A stretch of DNA of 39,098 bases, from assembly GCA_025924355.1 (NCBI GenBank), contig JAICEE010000003.1:1-39098 (forward strand), read 5' to 3'. The notes under the pieces were generated by a model. The model was not told the origin of the DNA and made no database searches. It saw only the letters and a list, made by a program, of their open reading frames with translations. Below, in pieces: positions 33,320-39,098 of the stretch; the stretch's first letter is position 1, and each line of letters begins with the position of its first letter. Origin of the DNA: Nitrososphaera sp. GTDB lineage: Archaea; Thermoproteota; Nitrososphaeria; Nitrososphaerales; Nitrososphaeraceae. A program made the position numbers and the translations under genes.

Positions 33320-34354
33320 TTAATCTGTGGTTATAATTACCTTCATAGCATCATTGGCCTCATAAGCGCATTTTACCGCCTCTGCAGCCTTGCTAATGTG
33401 AAACCTATGAGTAATAAGGGATCCTATGTCTAGGCGAGCTTCTGCTATCAGCTTCAGCGCTTGGTTTGTTTCAATTTCAGATGCCGCGTAGCTTGGGATC
33501 AGCGAGTGTTCGCTCGAGTAGAGCTTACTTATGTCGTAGGACATCTGCGACCCTTTGGGCGGGACTCCAAAGAGCATTATCTTACCGCCTCTCCGAGTCA
33601 GGTCAAATGACTGAAGCAGTGCTTTCATATTCCCTGTCGCAATGATGCAAATATCGGCACCCCTTCCACCTGTTTCTAACTTGATATTATTTGCAAAGTC
33701 GTGATCAGAAATAGGGTTGAACACGTGCACGCCATATTTCTTGGCAAAGTCCAAACGAAAGTCATTGATGTCAATGACAAATATCTTGCCTGCTCCAAAT
33801 GCCAGAGCCAAGAGCACGTGCATCAATCCGGTTGGACCAGCGCCAAGTATCACGACATCGTCTCCCTTTTGGAAGCTGCACTTCTTCCATGCCTTAATGC
33901 AGCATGCAAGCGGCTCAACAAGTGATGCTTCATCAAACGATACATTGTCTGGCAGTTTTATCAGGCCACCTCTTAACACGTTCCACTCTGGCACTAAGAA
34001 ATGCTCTGCCAGACCGCACGGGCTGATGTTGCTAGTCTGATATGCAGGGCACATAGTATAGTCACCATGAAGGCAGTAATGACAAGAATAGCATGCGACA
34101 TGGTGATGGATAAAGACACGGTCGCCACATGCAAAGCCCTTGACAGATTTGCCACTTGATACAACCTCACCAGCAGGCTCATGACCAAGCCTGCCTGAGG
34201 CCATGCTATATTCGCCATAAATCTTTTCTAGATCCGACCCGCACAGCCCGCAGGCGCGCATTTTGACAAGAACATCACCTGCGCTAGCCAGGTCTGGTAC
34301 CTTGACCTCATCGACAGAAACCGCATTGTGTCCTTTTATAAAGACTGCCTTCAT
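33320..34354 (-). CDS. Zinc-dependent medium-chain alcohol/polyol dehydrogenase
   Basis: A 344-residue MDR enzyme. Catalytic zinc ligands are Cys35 (ACGLCGSD) and His58-Glu59 (GHEPAGE). Structural zinc Cys residues are at about 88, 91, 94 and 102 (CYSCHYCLHGDYTMC), and the NAD(P) loop is GAGPTGLMH. It is close to sorbitol/threonine dehydrogenases, so a sugar alcohol or keto sugar is a likely substrate. ATG 34354 has a TATA-like CTTTATATTT (34378-34387) at leaderless spacing. It pairs with the downstream aldolase, and the divergent XRE regulator may control both. Confidence 0.9.
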   Translation of the reverse strand: MKAVFIKGHNAVSVDEVKVPDLASAGDVLVKMRACGLCGSDLEKIYGEYSMASGRLGHEPAGEVVSSGKSVKGFACGDRVFIHHHVACYSCHYCLHGDYTMCPAYQTSNISPCGLAEHFLVPEWNVLRGGLIKLPDNVSFDEASLVEPLACCIKAWKKCSFQKGDDVVILGAGPTGLMHVLLALAFGAGKIFVIDINDFRLDFAKKYGVHVFNPISDHDFANNIKLETGGRGADICIIATGNMKALLQSFDLTRRGGKIMLFGVPPKGSQMSYDISKLYSSEHSLIPSYAASEIETNQALKLIAEARLDIGSLITHRFHISKAAEAVKCAYEANDAMKVIITTD

Positions 34355-34377
34355 ATTTCTTATCCTCTATTCTTGCC

Positions 34378-34418
34378 AAATATAAAGAATAGAATCCATC
34401 AAGAACCTTTAAATAATA
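34378..34418. promoter_or_regulatory. Back-to-back promoters of the dehydrogenase and XRE regulator
   Basis: The 91-bp divergent spacer holds CTTTATATTT (minus strand, 34378-34387), about 26 bp upstream of the expected dehydrogenase start, and CTTTAAATAATA (plus strand, 34407-34418) for the regulator. The two boxes are about 20 bp apart, so a bound regulator could affect both. Confidence 0.5.
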
Positions 34419-34445
34419 AAAAACAAATTTCATTTACATCTCCAA

Positions 34446-34850
34446 ATGCTGCTCCCTTCAGAGATAGAAGCAAAATCACTCATTCCAGCCGTCAGGGCTA
34501 TTCTTGCAAAGAAGCTTATTGGAGAATATTCCCTCAAGGAAGAAGATGTTGCCAAGGATCTTGGCATTACACAGGCCGCCGTCAGCAACTATGTGAGAGG
34601 AACAAGAGGAGATACAGAACTTATTTCAAAGCTTGAATCAGTTAGAGAAGTCATGCGTATGATAGACGACATTGCCAAGGATCTCTCTACAAACAAAGCT
34701 TACACTCCAAGCACACTTGCCAAGTTCGTGGGTCTATGCAACTATATGCGATATACACTCATTATATGCGACGTTCACCACAGCATTGAGTCAAACATTG
34801 ATGAACAGATCTGCGAACAGTGCAGAGGTAATTTGGTTCGTGAACACTAG
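34446..34850 (+). CDS. XRE-like HTH transcriptional regulator with Cys-rich tail
   Basis: A 134-residue archaeal regulator. The HTH runs from about residue 30 to 60 (EEDVAKDLGITQAAVSNYVRGTRG), with AAVSNYVRG as recognition helix. The C-terminal part has CDVHHSIES and ICEQC, a possible metal- or redox-sensing site. It belongs to the COG2522-type family of archaeal XRE regulators. ATG 34446 has a TATA box about 34 bp upstream. Divergent from the dehydrogenase-aldolase pair, it is their likely regulator; that is inference from position. Confidence 0.8.
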   Translation: MLLPSEIEAKSLIPAVRAILAKKLIGEYSLKEEDVAKDLGITQAAVSNYVRGTRGDTELISKLESVREVMRMIDDIAKDLSTNKAYTPSTLAKFVGLCNYMRYTLIICDVHHSIESNIDEQICEQCRGNLVREH

Positions 34851-34922
34851 CCTTAGCAATTTTTCTACCTACTGATGTGATTGAAGAATTTAATAATGCT
34901 GCCGGAGTGCTATATTAGATAT

Positions 34923-35153
34923 ATGACTGGAGGTGGAGGAAAACAATGGATCAATGGCGAAACCATCACAGGGATCGCGCTAGTGTTTTTGGCACTCCTG
35001 TTCATCTGGGCGGCGACCATGAACGCTGTATGGGCTAGGATACTATTGGCTGACTACCTTATCTTGGCAATTGGCGTGGGCTTCATTGTACTGGGTATAA
35101 TAACCACGCGCAGGACAAACCGTACGCATTCAGAAGAAGGGCCATACGCATAA
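34923..35153 (+). CDS. Small two-helix membrane protein
   Basis: A 76-residue protein from the ATG at 34923 (MTGGGGKQWINGE); the ORF-track TTG at 34881 lies over the promoter-like TTTAATAAT. Two hydrophobic helices (ITGIALVFLALLFIWAATM and ILLADYLILAIGVGFIVLGII) are followed by a charged tail (TTRRTNRTHSEEG). No family is recognised. It sits between two regulators on the same strand. Confidence 0.6.
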   Translation: MTGGGGKQWINGETITGIALVFLALLFIWAATMNAVWARILLADYLILAIGVGFIVLGIITTRRTNRTHSEEGPYA

Positions 35154-35206
35154 CTACTAACATACACATGTAATGTTTAAAACACTGATCAGTTTCATGC
35201 AATACC

Positions 35207-36034
35207 ATGCCTGATGCCTCCGATGATGTCCTGGCAACATTTGCCAATACCGAGAAGACTTTCTTTGAGCTTGCAAGTGAACAGAGACTAGCAATAGTAT
35301 TCCGGCTCAATAATAAAAGCGCCAAGATATCGCAACTCGCGAAGGATCTCGACATCACTATGCAGGAGGTCCATCGCAATGTCAGTCGCCTGCAGGACGC
35401 TGGCCTAATTGAGAAAGACCCTGAGGGCATATTTTCGCTTACCACTTTTGGCAATACTATAATCAAGCAGATCCCAACGTTCAACTATCTCTCAAAATAT
35501 AAGGAGTATTTTTCCGAGCATGTGTTGGGCGAGCTCCCGATCAAATTTATCATGAGACTGGGGGCGCTTGACAAATGCGAGTTCATCAAGGGCATTGTAG
35601 CAATACTTGAGCGTTGGAAGGACATTTACCGGGAGGCTGACCAATACATCTATGAAATTGTGCCGCAAGTGCCAATAGACCTGATCGAGCCAGCGGTGAC
35701 TAGGGTAAAGGAAAGGGCCGTAAAATATAGCTACGTCTTTCCAAAGAATGTTATCATCCCAAAAGGCAGAAAGGAACTTCTAAAAAAGCTTGGTCACAAT
35801 GAACTCTTGAGCAAAGGGACAATAGAAAGAAGAATGGTGGAAAGCGTGCAGGTCGCAGTGATACTGAACGAAAAACACGCGTCAGTTCTTTTCCCAACGC
35901 AAAAGGGGGAGACTGATATGAACATGATGTTCTTCAGCTCTGACCTCACCTTTCACGAGTGGTGCCTTGACTACTTTCGCTACCGCTGGTATGGCTCTGA
36001 TATCTTTGACGAAAGCAGGCTAAAAGAAATCTAA
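35207..36034 (+). CDS. ArsR-like regulator with FilR1/DUF1724 domain
   Basis: A 275-residue archaeal transcription regulator. The N-terminal winged helix (residues about 18-85: QRLAIVFRLNNKSAKISQLAKDL, then EVHRNVSRLQDAGLIEKD) is followed by a DUF1724 effector domain (about 120-270) with a strand pattern ending WCLDYFRYRWYGSDIFD. This architecture matches COG4742-type regulators. The ligand and targets are unknown. ATG 35207 is the first start. It is transcribed in the same direction as the small membrane protein, 53 bp downstream. Confidence 0.82.
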   Translation: MPDASDDVLATFANTEKTFFELASEQRLAIVFRLNNKSAKISQLAKDLDITMQEVHRNVSRLQDAGLIEKDPEGIFSLTTFGNTIIKQIPTFNYLSKYKEYFSEHVLGELPIKFIMRLGALDKCEFIKGIVAILERWKDIYREADQYIYEIVPQVPIDLIEPAVTRVKERAVKYSYVFPKNVIIPKGRKELLKKLGHNELLSKGTIERRMVESVQVAVILNEKHASVLFPTQKGETDMNMMFFSSDLTFHEWCLDYFRYRWYGSDIFDESRLKEI

Positions 36035-36045
36035 TTTTGATCTGG

Positions 36046-36510
36046 CTACTTTAACCACTCTATAGAAATATCTTGGTATGTACCGCTTGGCAGTATGCGT
36101 CTTATTGAAATTGGGAGCGCTTTCTGCTCTATTTCCTCAACTGCAACTGCAATCGAGCTAGTGGCATGTTCAGGCACTTTGACAAGTGGAGGTGCGCCAA
36201 GTGACAGCTGAAGTGACCTTGCTCCTGTTATCCTTGCTCTCTCAAACCTTGTGAGCCAAGCAGGACCAATCAGTACCTTGTTGTCCTGAGCATTAATCTC
36301 TTTCAGCTCATATTCAAATTCCGCATAAATAACTACCTCGTCTACCCTGCGAGACGATTTCTTGGTGGTGGTGCTGCCTCGCTCTTCTTCCTGCTTTTCA
36401 TTTATACTAACTTTTCTGTTTGAAGTACTTGTCTTCTTGGTCGTTTTGGCAGTAGCAGATTTTTTAGGTGCAGCATGTCTTTTGGAAGAATGTTTGACTA
36501 CCAAGAACAA
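36046..36510 (-). CDS. rpoK: DNA-directed RNA polymerase subunit K (Rpo6) with long basic N-terminal tail
   Basis: Rpo6/RpoK (omega/RPB6 homologue) helps assemble RNA polymerase. The core lies at about residues 80-154: LTRFERARITGARSLQLSLGAPPLV and LPISIRRILPSGTYQDI. It is preceded by about 75 residues rich in Lys, Ser and Thr, much longer than the compact archaeal RpoK of about 60-90 residues. The TTG at 36510 is the start, supported by a TTTAATTAG box (36530-36538) at leaderless spacing. It converges on the regulator gene with an 11-bp gap. Confidence 0.92.
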   Translation of the reverse strand: MFLVVKHSSKRHAAPKKSATAKTTKKTSTSNRKVSINEKQEEERGSTTTKKSSRRVDEVVIYAEFEYELKEINAQDNKVLIGPAWLTRFERARITGARSLQLSLGAPPLVKVPEHATSSIAVAVEEIEQKALPISIRRILPSGTYQDISIEWLK

Positions 36511-36824
36511 TCCAAAGGATAATGGATATCTAATTAAATGTTTTGCCGTAATTCTTCAAAAGTTGCACTGTAGCTGTATTATCTAACTGACATGATAGGC
36601 ATCTTATATTTAAATTTTCGCTACGGGTTCTTGTGCTGTCAGGATTCTTTCACTATGTCTGTCATCTGGATTAGTATTTTACCCCCTTCTCATTGCCTCG
36701 GCCATCTTTCCTAAGCTATCTATTTGGCTTTTTTGTCCTGACCATGCAATTGATAGCATTTATTATCTTTTTTGATAATATGCGAAACATTTTCATTACA
36801 TTCTGCGCCCATTTTTGCAGAGCA
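36511..36824. other. Divergent spacer between rpoK and the cyclophilin-like gene
   Basis: Holds the rpoK TATA box at its left end and T-rich sequence (about 36755-36785) at the right that may carry the cyclophilin-like promoter. The ORF-track N-terminal extension of the latter gene (36693 onward) reads this T-rich DNA as a hydrophobic peptide and is probably not translated. Confidence 0.45.
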
Positions 36825-37220
36825 ATGATGCAGCCAGGAAGCGCTGGTTCAGTATCTAGATTAAAAATTGCAATCGAAATACAAGACAAAGGCTCTGCAT
36901 CGGCTGAGCTTGTACGTCATCTTGCCCCTCTAACTATTGGAACCATAGTAAAAAACCTTCCCCTGCAAGACAGAGTACACAGGTATGTAGACAAATTCGT
37001 ATATGTTGAAACTGGGCTTATGATCGGACCAGAAAAATATAGAACACAATTTCACCGGGGTGATATCGCTTACCTTACTTCAAATAGCTCCATCTGCGTC
37101 TTCGTGCAGGATGCTAAAGTTCAGTCGATGAATTCGCTGGGTATAGTCACGTCTAACCTTGAGGTTATTGAGTCAAGCCGCCCCGGAGACGTGATGATAG
37201 TTAAAGAAGCTAGCGTTTGA
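36825..37220 (+). CDS. Cyclophilin-like fold protein (DUF369/TM1367 type)
   Basis: A protein of 131 residues from the ATG at 36825 (MMQPGSAGSVSRLKIAIEI), the length of the archaeal cyclophilin-like family. Motifs include KGSASAELVRHLAPLTIGTIVKNLP, FVYVETGLMIG, and FHRGDIAYLTSNSSICVFVQ. The fold is cyclophilin-like, but the family is not shown to be a prolyl isomerase. The ORF-track start 44 codons earlier (TTG 36693) would add a hydrophobic segment and is considered unlikely, though a membrane anchor cannot be excluded. The 3' end overlaps rps25e by 11 bp. Confidence 0.78.
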   Translation: MMQPGSAGSVSRLKIAIEIQDKGSASAELVRHLAPLTIGTIVKNLPLQDRVHRYVDKFVYVETGLMIGPEKYRTQFHRGDIAYLTSNSSICVFVQDAKVQSMNSLGIVTSNLEVIESSRPGDVMIVKEASV

Positions 37221-37536
37221 TCAGATGGTAGACCCTATGGCCGCTGTAGCCGCCTTCAGCCTTAACTATACCCTTTGCTTCCAATGACTTGATGAAAGCG
37301 TTGGCGACTGAAATCTTGACACCTATGTTCCTTGCCACGCCTTGAGTTGTTATTGCCTTCATGCCTTGGATTGCCTTCATGCCTTGGGGTTCTTCAATTG
37401 TCACAGCAAGCTTTTGCTTCTGCTGAGGCTTGGAGCCTGGTTTCTTCTCTCCAGCCGGCTTGATTTCGGTTTGTCCTGGCCCTGTTTGGGCACTCTTATC
37501 TGAAGCACCAGCCGGCTTCTTCCTATTGCCTCCCAT
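37210..37536 (-). CDS. rps25e: Ribosomal protein S25e
   Basis: A small-subunit protein with a Lys/Gly/Pro/Gln-rich tail (residues 1-45) and a winged-helix core (VARNIGVKISVANAFIKSLEAKGIVKAE). The core ends YSGHRVYHLIKR, typical of S25e. ATG 37536 has an ATTATAAAG box (37559-37567) 26 bp upstream, so the mRNA is leaderless. An exact 18-bp tandem duplication repeats GMKAIQ at the border of tail and core. It converges on the cyclophilin-like gene. Confidence 0.92.
   Translation of the reverse strand: MGGNRKKPAGASDKSAQTGPGQTEIKPAGEKKPGSKPQQKQKLAVTIEEPQGMKAIQGMKAITTQGVARNIGVKISVANAFIKSLEAKGIVKAEGGYSGHRVYHLIKR
37352..37387 (-). repeat. Perfect 18-bp tandem duplication inside rps25e
   Basis: ATTGCCTTCATGCCTTGG (plus-strand sense) occurs twice in direct succession, 37352-37369 and 37370-37387. 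In the protein this gives QGMKAIQGMKAI just before the winged helix. The unit length keeps the frame. Confidence 0.9.
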
Positions 37537-37593
37537 TATATTTTACATGCTTGCCACCCTTTATAATGGTAGCTAACCCTGCGGTAAACTTCA

Positions 37594-37876
37594 TCATTTT
37601 GCCTGCTTGAGCTTACGCTACATTATCTCAATAAGTGGACGCTGCTTCATCAATTGCTGTACATCTGTTCTGATACCCTCTTACTTTGCAGAAGATCTAG
37701 TCTCTGTTGAACTATCTGGCTGCTGCTATTTGACAATCTTTAGTTCTTCTTTTTGCAGGCGTCATATGCAGTTGTTGCTGCTCTATCTTCGCTTGATCTT
37801 GTAGTGCAATCCCTAGCTTAAAAACACTGTGGAGTATGCTGAAGACAAGATAAACTATTTGAGCAAATGGAAGCTC
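37594..37876 (-). pseudogene. Decayed coiled-coil coding sequence upstream of rps25e
   Basis: The minus strand shows coding-like pieces in shifting frames: FSILHSVFKLGIALQDQAKI with IEQQQLHMTPAKRRTK, then SQIVQQRLDLLQSKRVSEQM, then VQQLMKQRPLIEIM, an in-frame TAG, and RKLKQAK. No start codon opens the first piece. It could be a short Gln-rich helical protein broken by small indels. The plus-strand ORF 37607-37804 in the track is the shadow of this. No family is recognised. Confidence 0.3.
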
Positions 37877-37930
37877 TCATTAAACGAACGTCCAAAATGT
37901 GGTAGAATAAACTGCTGTCTCTAGAATATG

Positions 37931-37955
37931 AGAGGCGGCGGGTCCCTCCGCCTCT
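37931..37955. repeat. GC-rich inverted repeat AGAGGCGG / CCGCCTCT
   Basis: An eight-base-pair stem with a nine-base loop in otherwise AT-rich non-coding DNA. The loop itself holds GGG-T-CCC. It could be a structured RNA, a terminator without U run, or a protein site. An acidic open stretch (STKDDEEIEEEKEKEGKPIS) follows on the plus strand without a start. Confidence 0.4.
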
Positions 37956-38225
37956 ACTAAGGATGATGAAGAGATAGAAGAAGAAAAAGAAAAAGAGGGT
38001 AAACCGATTAGCAATATGTTCCTATTTCAAAGGTCTTTAATACAATAGTTCTTTGCTCAGCATTATGTTTCCTTTCGTGCTTTTGTTCATTCTCCTTTAC
38101 TCTAGGATAATCCCTGAAAGAAAAAAGAGGAGGGAGACGACGGTCCTCTTCTCTCTAGATATTATTTTTTCTCTCTGTCTTTCACCCAATAAAGGGAGGA
38201 TTGCAAGAACTGCATCTGCAAGGCA

Positions 38226-38880
38226 TTATGTCGGTCTCACTACTATAAGATGACAAAGTACCTCTTCTTCTCCCGATGGTTCACACCCTAGAGGAGGGGC
38301 TTCAAACCTTTCGCACTCTGTAGGTCGCCTACCAAATTGTTCGCACTCGCTCCCAGTGTCAAAGCAATAAGTCGCGTCTGCAGCGAATACTTCTGCGCCG
38401 ATAGCTATACTAAGTAGTATATCGAAACACCAGACTTCTTCTTCTGGTGGAGGCGTCGGTGTTGGTGTTTCTTTCTAAATGATGTCCACATTAACTGATA
38501 TAGCAAGTGGTACAGCTACATTGGTGTTGTCAACGTCGGCATTATCATCTCCAAATTCACCGACGTTATATCTTCATCTACGTCCTGCTCTTGGTTTGGG
38601 TCTCTATGGTTGATGTGACTGTTGCGTCTTAGTTAAATTCGTCTTCAGCAGTGTCGCTGCCGTTTTCATCATCATCATTATCGCTACCACCTAAAACATT
38701 TGATACGATACTTGGCGGCGAGTCTTCTTCACCTAATGAGGTCTCCTCTTGTGCAATTGCTGGTGGTAGCGCCGCTCCTGCTGCTGCGGTATAATAGCAC
38801 ACACAAGAGAGAGCATCATTAGGATCATATGTGGACTTTTTGAGCCCATTTAGGAGCGTTATTATTACCAATTTATCCAA
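38226..38880 (-). pseudogene. Decayed Asp/Gln-rich secreted protein
   Basis: The ORF track lists only the first piece (38629-38880, TTG start), with an AIAQ-like cleavage site and GGSDNDDDENGSD. The text continues through TAA and two frame changes: DATVTSTIET, NQEQDVDEDI, GEFGDDNADVDNTNVAVPLA. Then comes ISVNVDII, a TAG, and KETPTPTPPPEEEVWCFDIL with several Cys up to about 38226. The composition matches thaumarchaeal exported proteins with Pro-Thr linkers. Both stops can be explained by CAA or CAG changing to TAA or TAG. It is best read as one inactivated exported-protein gene. The rest of the right end (38881-39098) has no gene. Confidence 0.5.
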
Positions 38881-39069
38881 TATATGGGATTCTAATCAAA
38901 TTTCACCAATATTTGGCATAAACAGACAATTATTACTTATTAACATGACGTTATTCAAGAGACAGATACAAATGTCATTTATTAAGAGGCTCTGAGGGCA
39001 AAAAAGAGAAAGAAGGTGAACTATTGTCCCTTTCGATTACATCATTTTGCTACATTCAATTCTATTTTT

Positions 39070-39097
39070 GAGTATAACAACGACTTGGGTTATACTC
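39070..39097. repeat. 9-bp inverted repeat at the right window edge
   Basis: GAGTATAAC (39070-39078) and GTTATACTC (39089-39097) are perfect complements around a ten-base loop. It is at the very edge, so its context is lost. A terminator, an operator or the end of a mobile element are all possible. Confidence 0.4.
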
Positions 39098-39098
39098 C

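Noticed and set aside
37607-38253. Plus-strand ORFs 37607-37804 and 38053-38253
   Set aside because: Leu/Ser/Cys-rich translations of AT-rich DNA. The first mirrors the minus-strand remnant, and neither has start or family support.
1-39098. tRNA, rRNA, CRISPR array, insertion sequence or prophage
   Set aside because: Reading both strands of the spacers, I found no cloverleaf with a CCA-side acceptor, no spaced repeats and no transposase or phage proteins. Weak C/D-box-like strings near 30290 did not hold up.

Overview
The window looks like a chromosomal segment of a group I.1b ammonia-oxidising archaeon (Nitrososphaera-like Thaumarchaeota/Nitrososphaeria). The evidence is archaeal information-processing genes (GatD/GatE, Rpo6/RpoK, L37e, S25e, LSm, NurA-HerA), a moderate GC content, many TTG/GTG starts, TATA-like boxes placed about 25 bp before start codons (leaderless genes), and lineage-typical small proteins (KGG repeats, C2H2 mini zinc fingers, a DUF892 ferritin-like protein). 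The length is fosmid-like. I found no rRNA, tRNA, CRISPR array, insertion sequence or phage gene.

Layout. 1-3.7 kb: herA (cut by the window edge) and nurA overlap by ATGA, next to two converging winged-helix proteins and a CPBP membrane protease. 3.7-9.5 kb, all on the minus strand: nadM, a conserved unknown, marC, gatD, a broken small ORF, gatE and a second broken ORF. 9.5-13.4 kb: a DUF892 protein, a C2H2 mini-protein, a small basic protein and a secreted PQQ-type sugar dehydrogenase, separated by long spacers. 13.9-16.6 kb, plus strand: LSm, L37e, an anchored coiled-coil protein, folD and 5-formyl-THF cyclo-ligase. 16.6-19.5 kb: purD, a KGG stress protein, a SWIM zinc protein and an SbcD-related phosphoesterase. 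19.7-24.2 kb: carA-carB. 25-29.9 kb: an ilvB-ilvH-leuA-leuB branched-chain amino-acid operon. 30-32 kb: small genes and decayed secreted proteins. 32-37.5 kb: an NTF2-like protein, an LsrF-like aldolase with a zinc dehydrogenase and a divergent XRE regulator, a FilR1-type regulator, rpoK, a cyclophilin-like protein and rps25e. 37.5-39.1 kb: no intact gene, only decayed coding sequence.

The main observation is upstream of ilvB. A well-placed TATA box would start a leader of about 140 nt. The leader begins almost directly with a 23-codon ORF whose last ten residues include seven Ile/Leu/Val, followed by small stem-loops and then a Shine-Dalgarno-served ilvB start. This looks like a leader-peptide (attenuation-like) control region, which would be remarkable in an archaeon.

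The second theme is interrupted genes. carB lacks an in-frame start and carries an extra 26 bp in its first motif. leuB has one in-frame TAG. The cyclo-ligase has no ATG/GTG/TTG covering its conserved N-terminus. Several small ORFs carry single stops or frameshifts. Essential genes are affected, so sequencing or assembly error must be excluded before any recoding or pseudogene claim. TAG is used as an ordinary terminator elsewhere in the window.

Housekeeping themes are amidotransferase-dependent Gln-tRNA synthesis, NAD, folate, purine, pyrimidine/arginine and branched-chain amino-acid synthesis, translation, transcription and DNA end resection.
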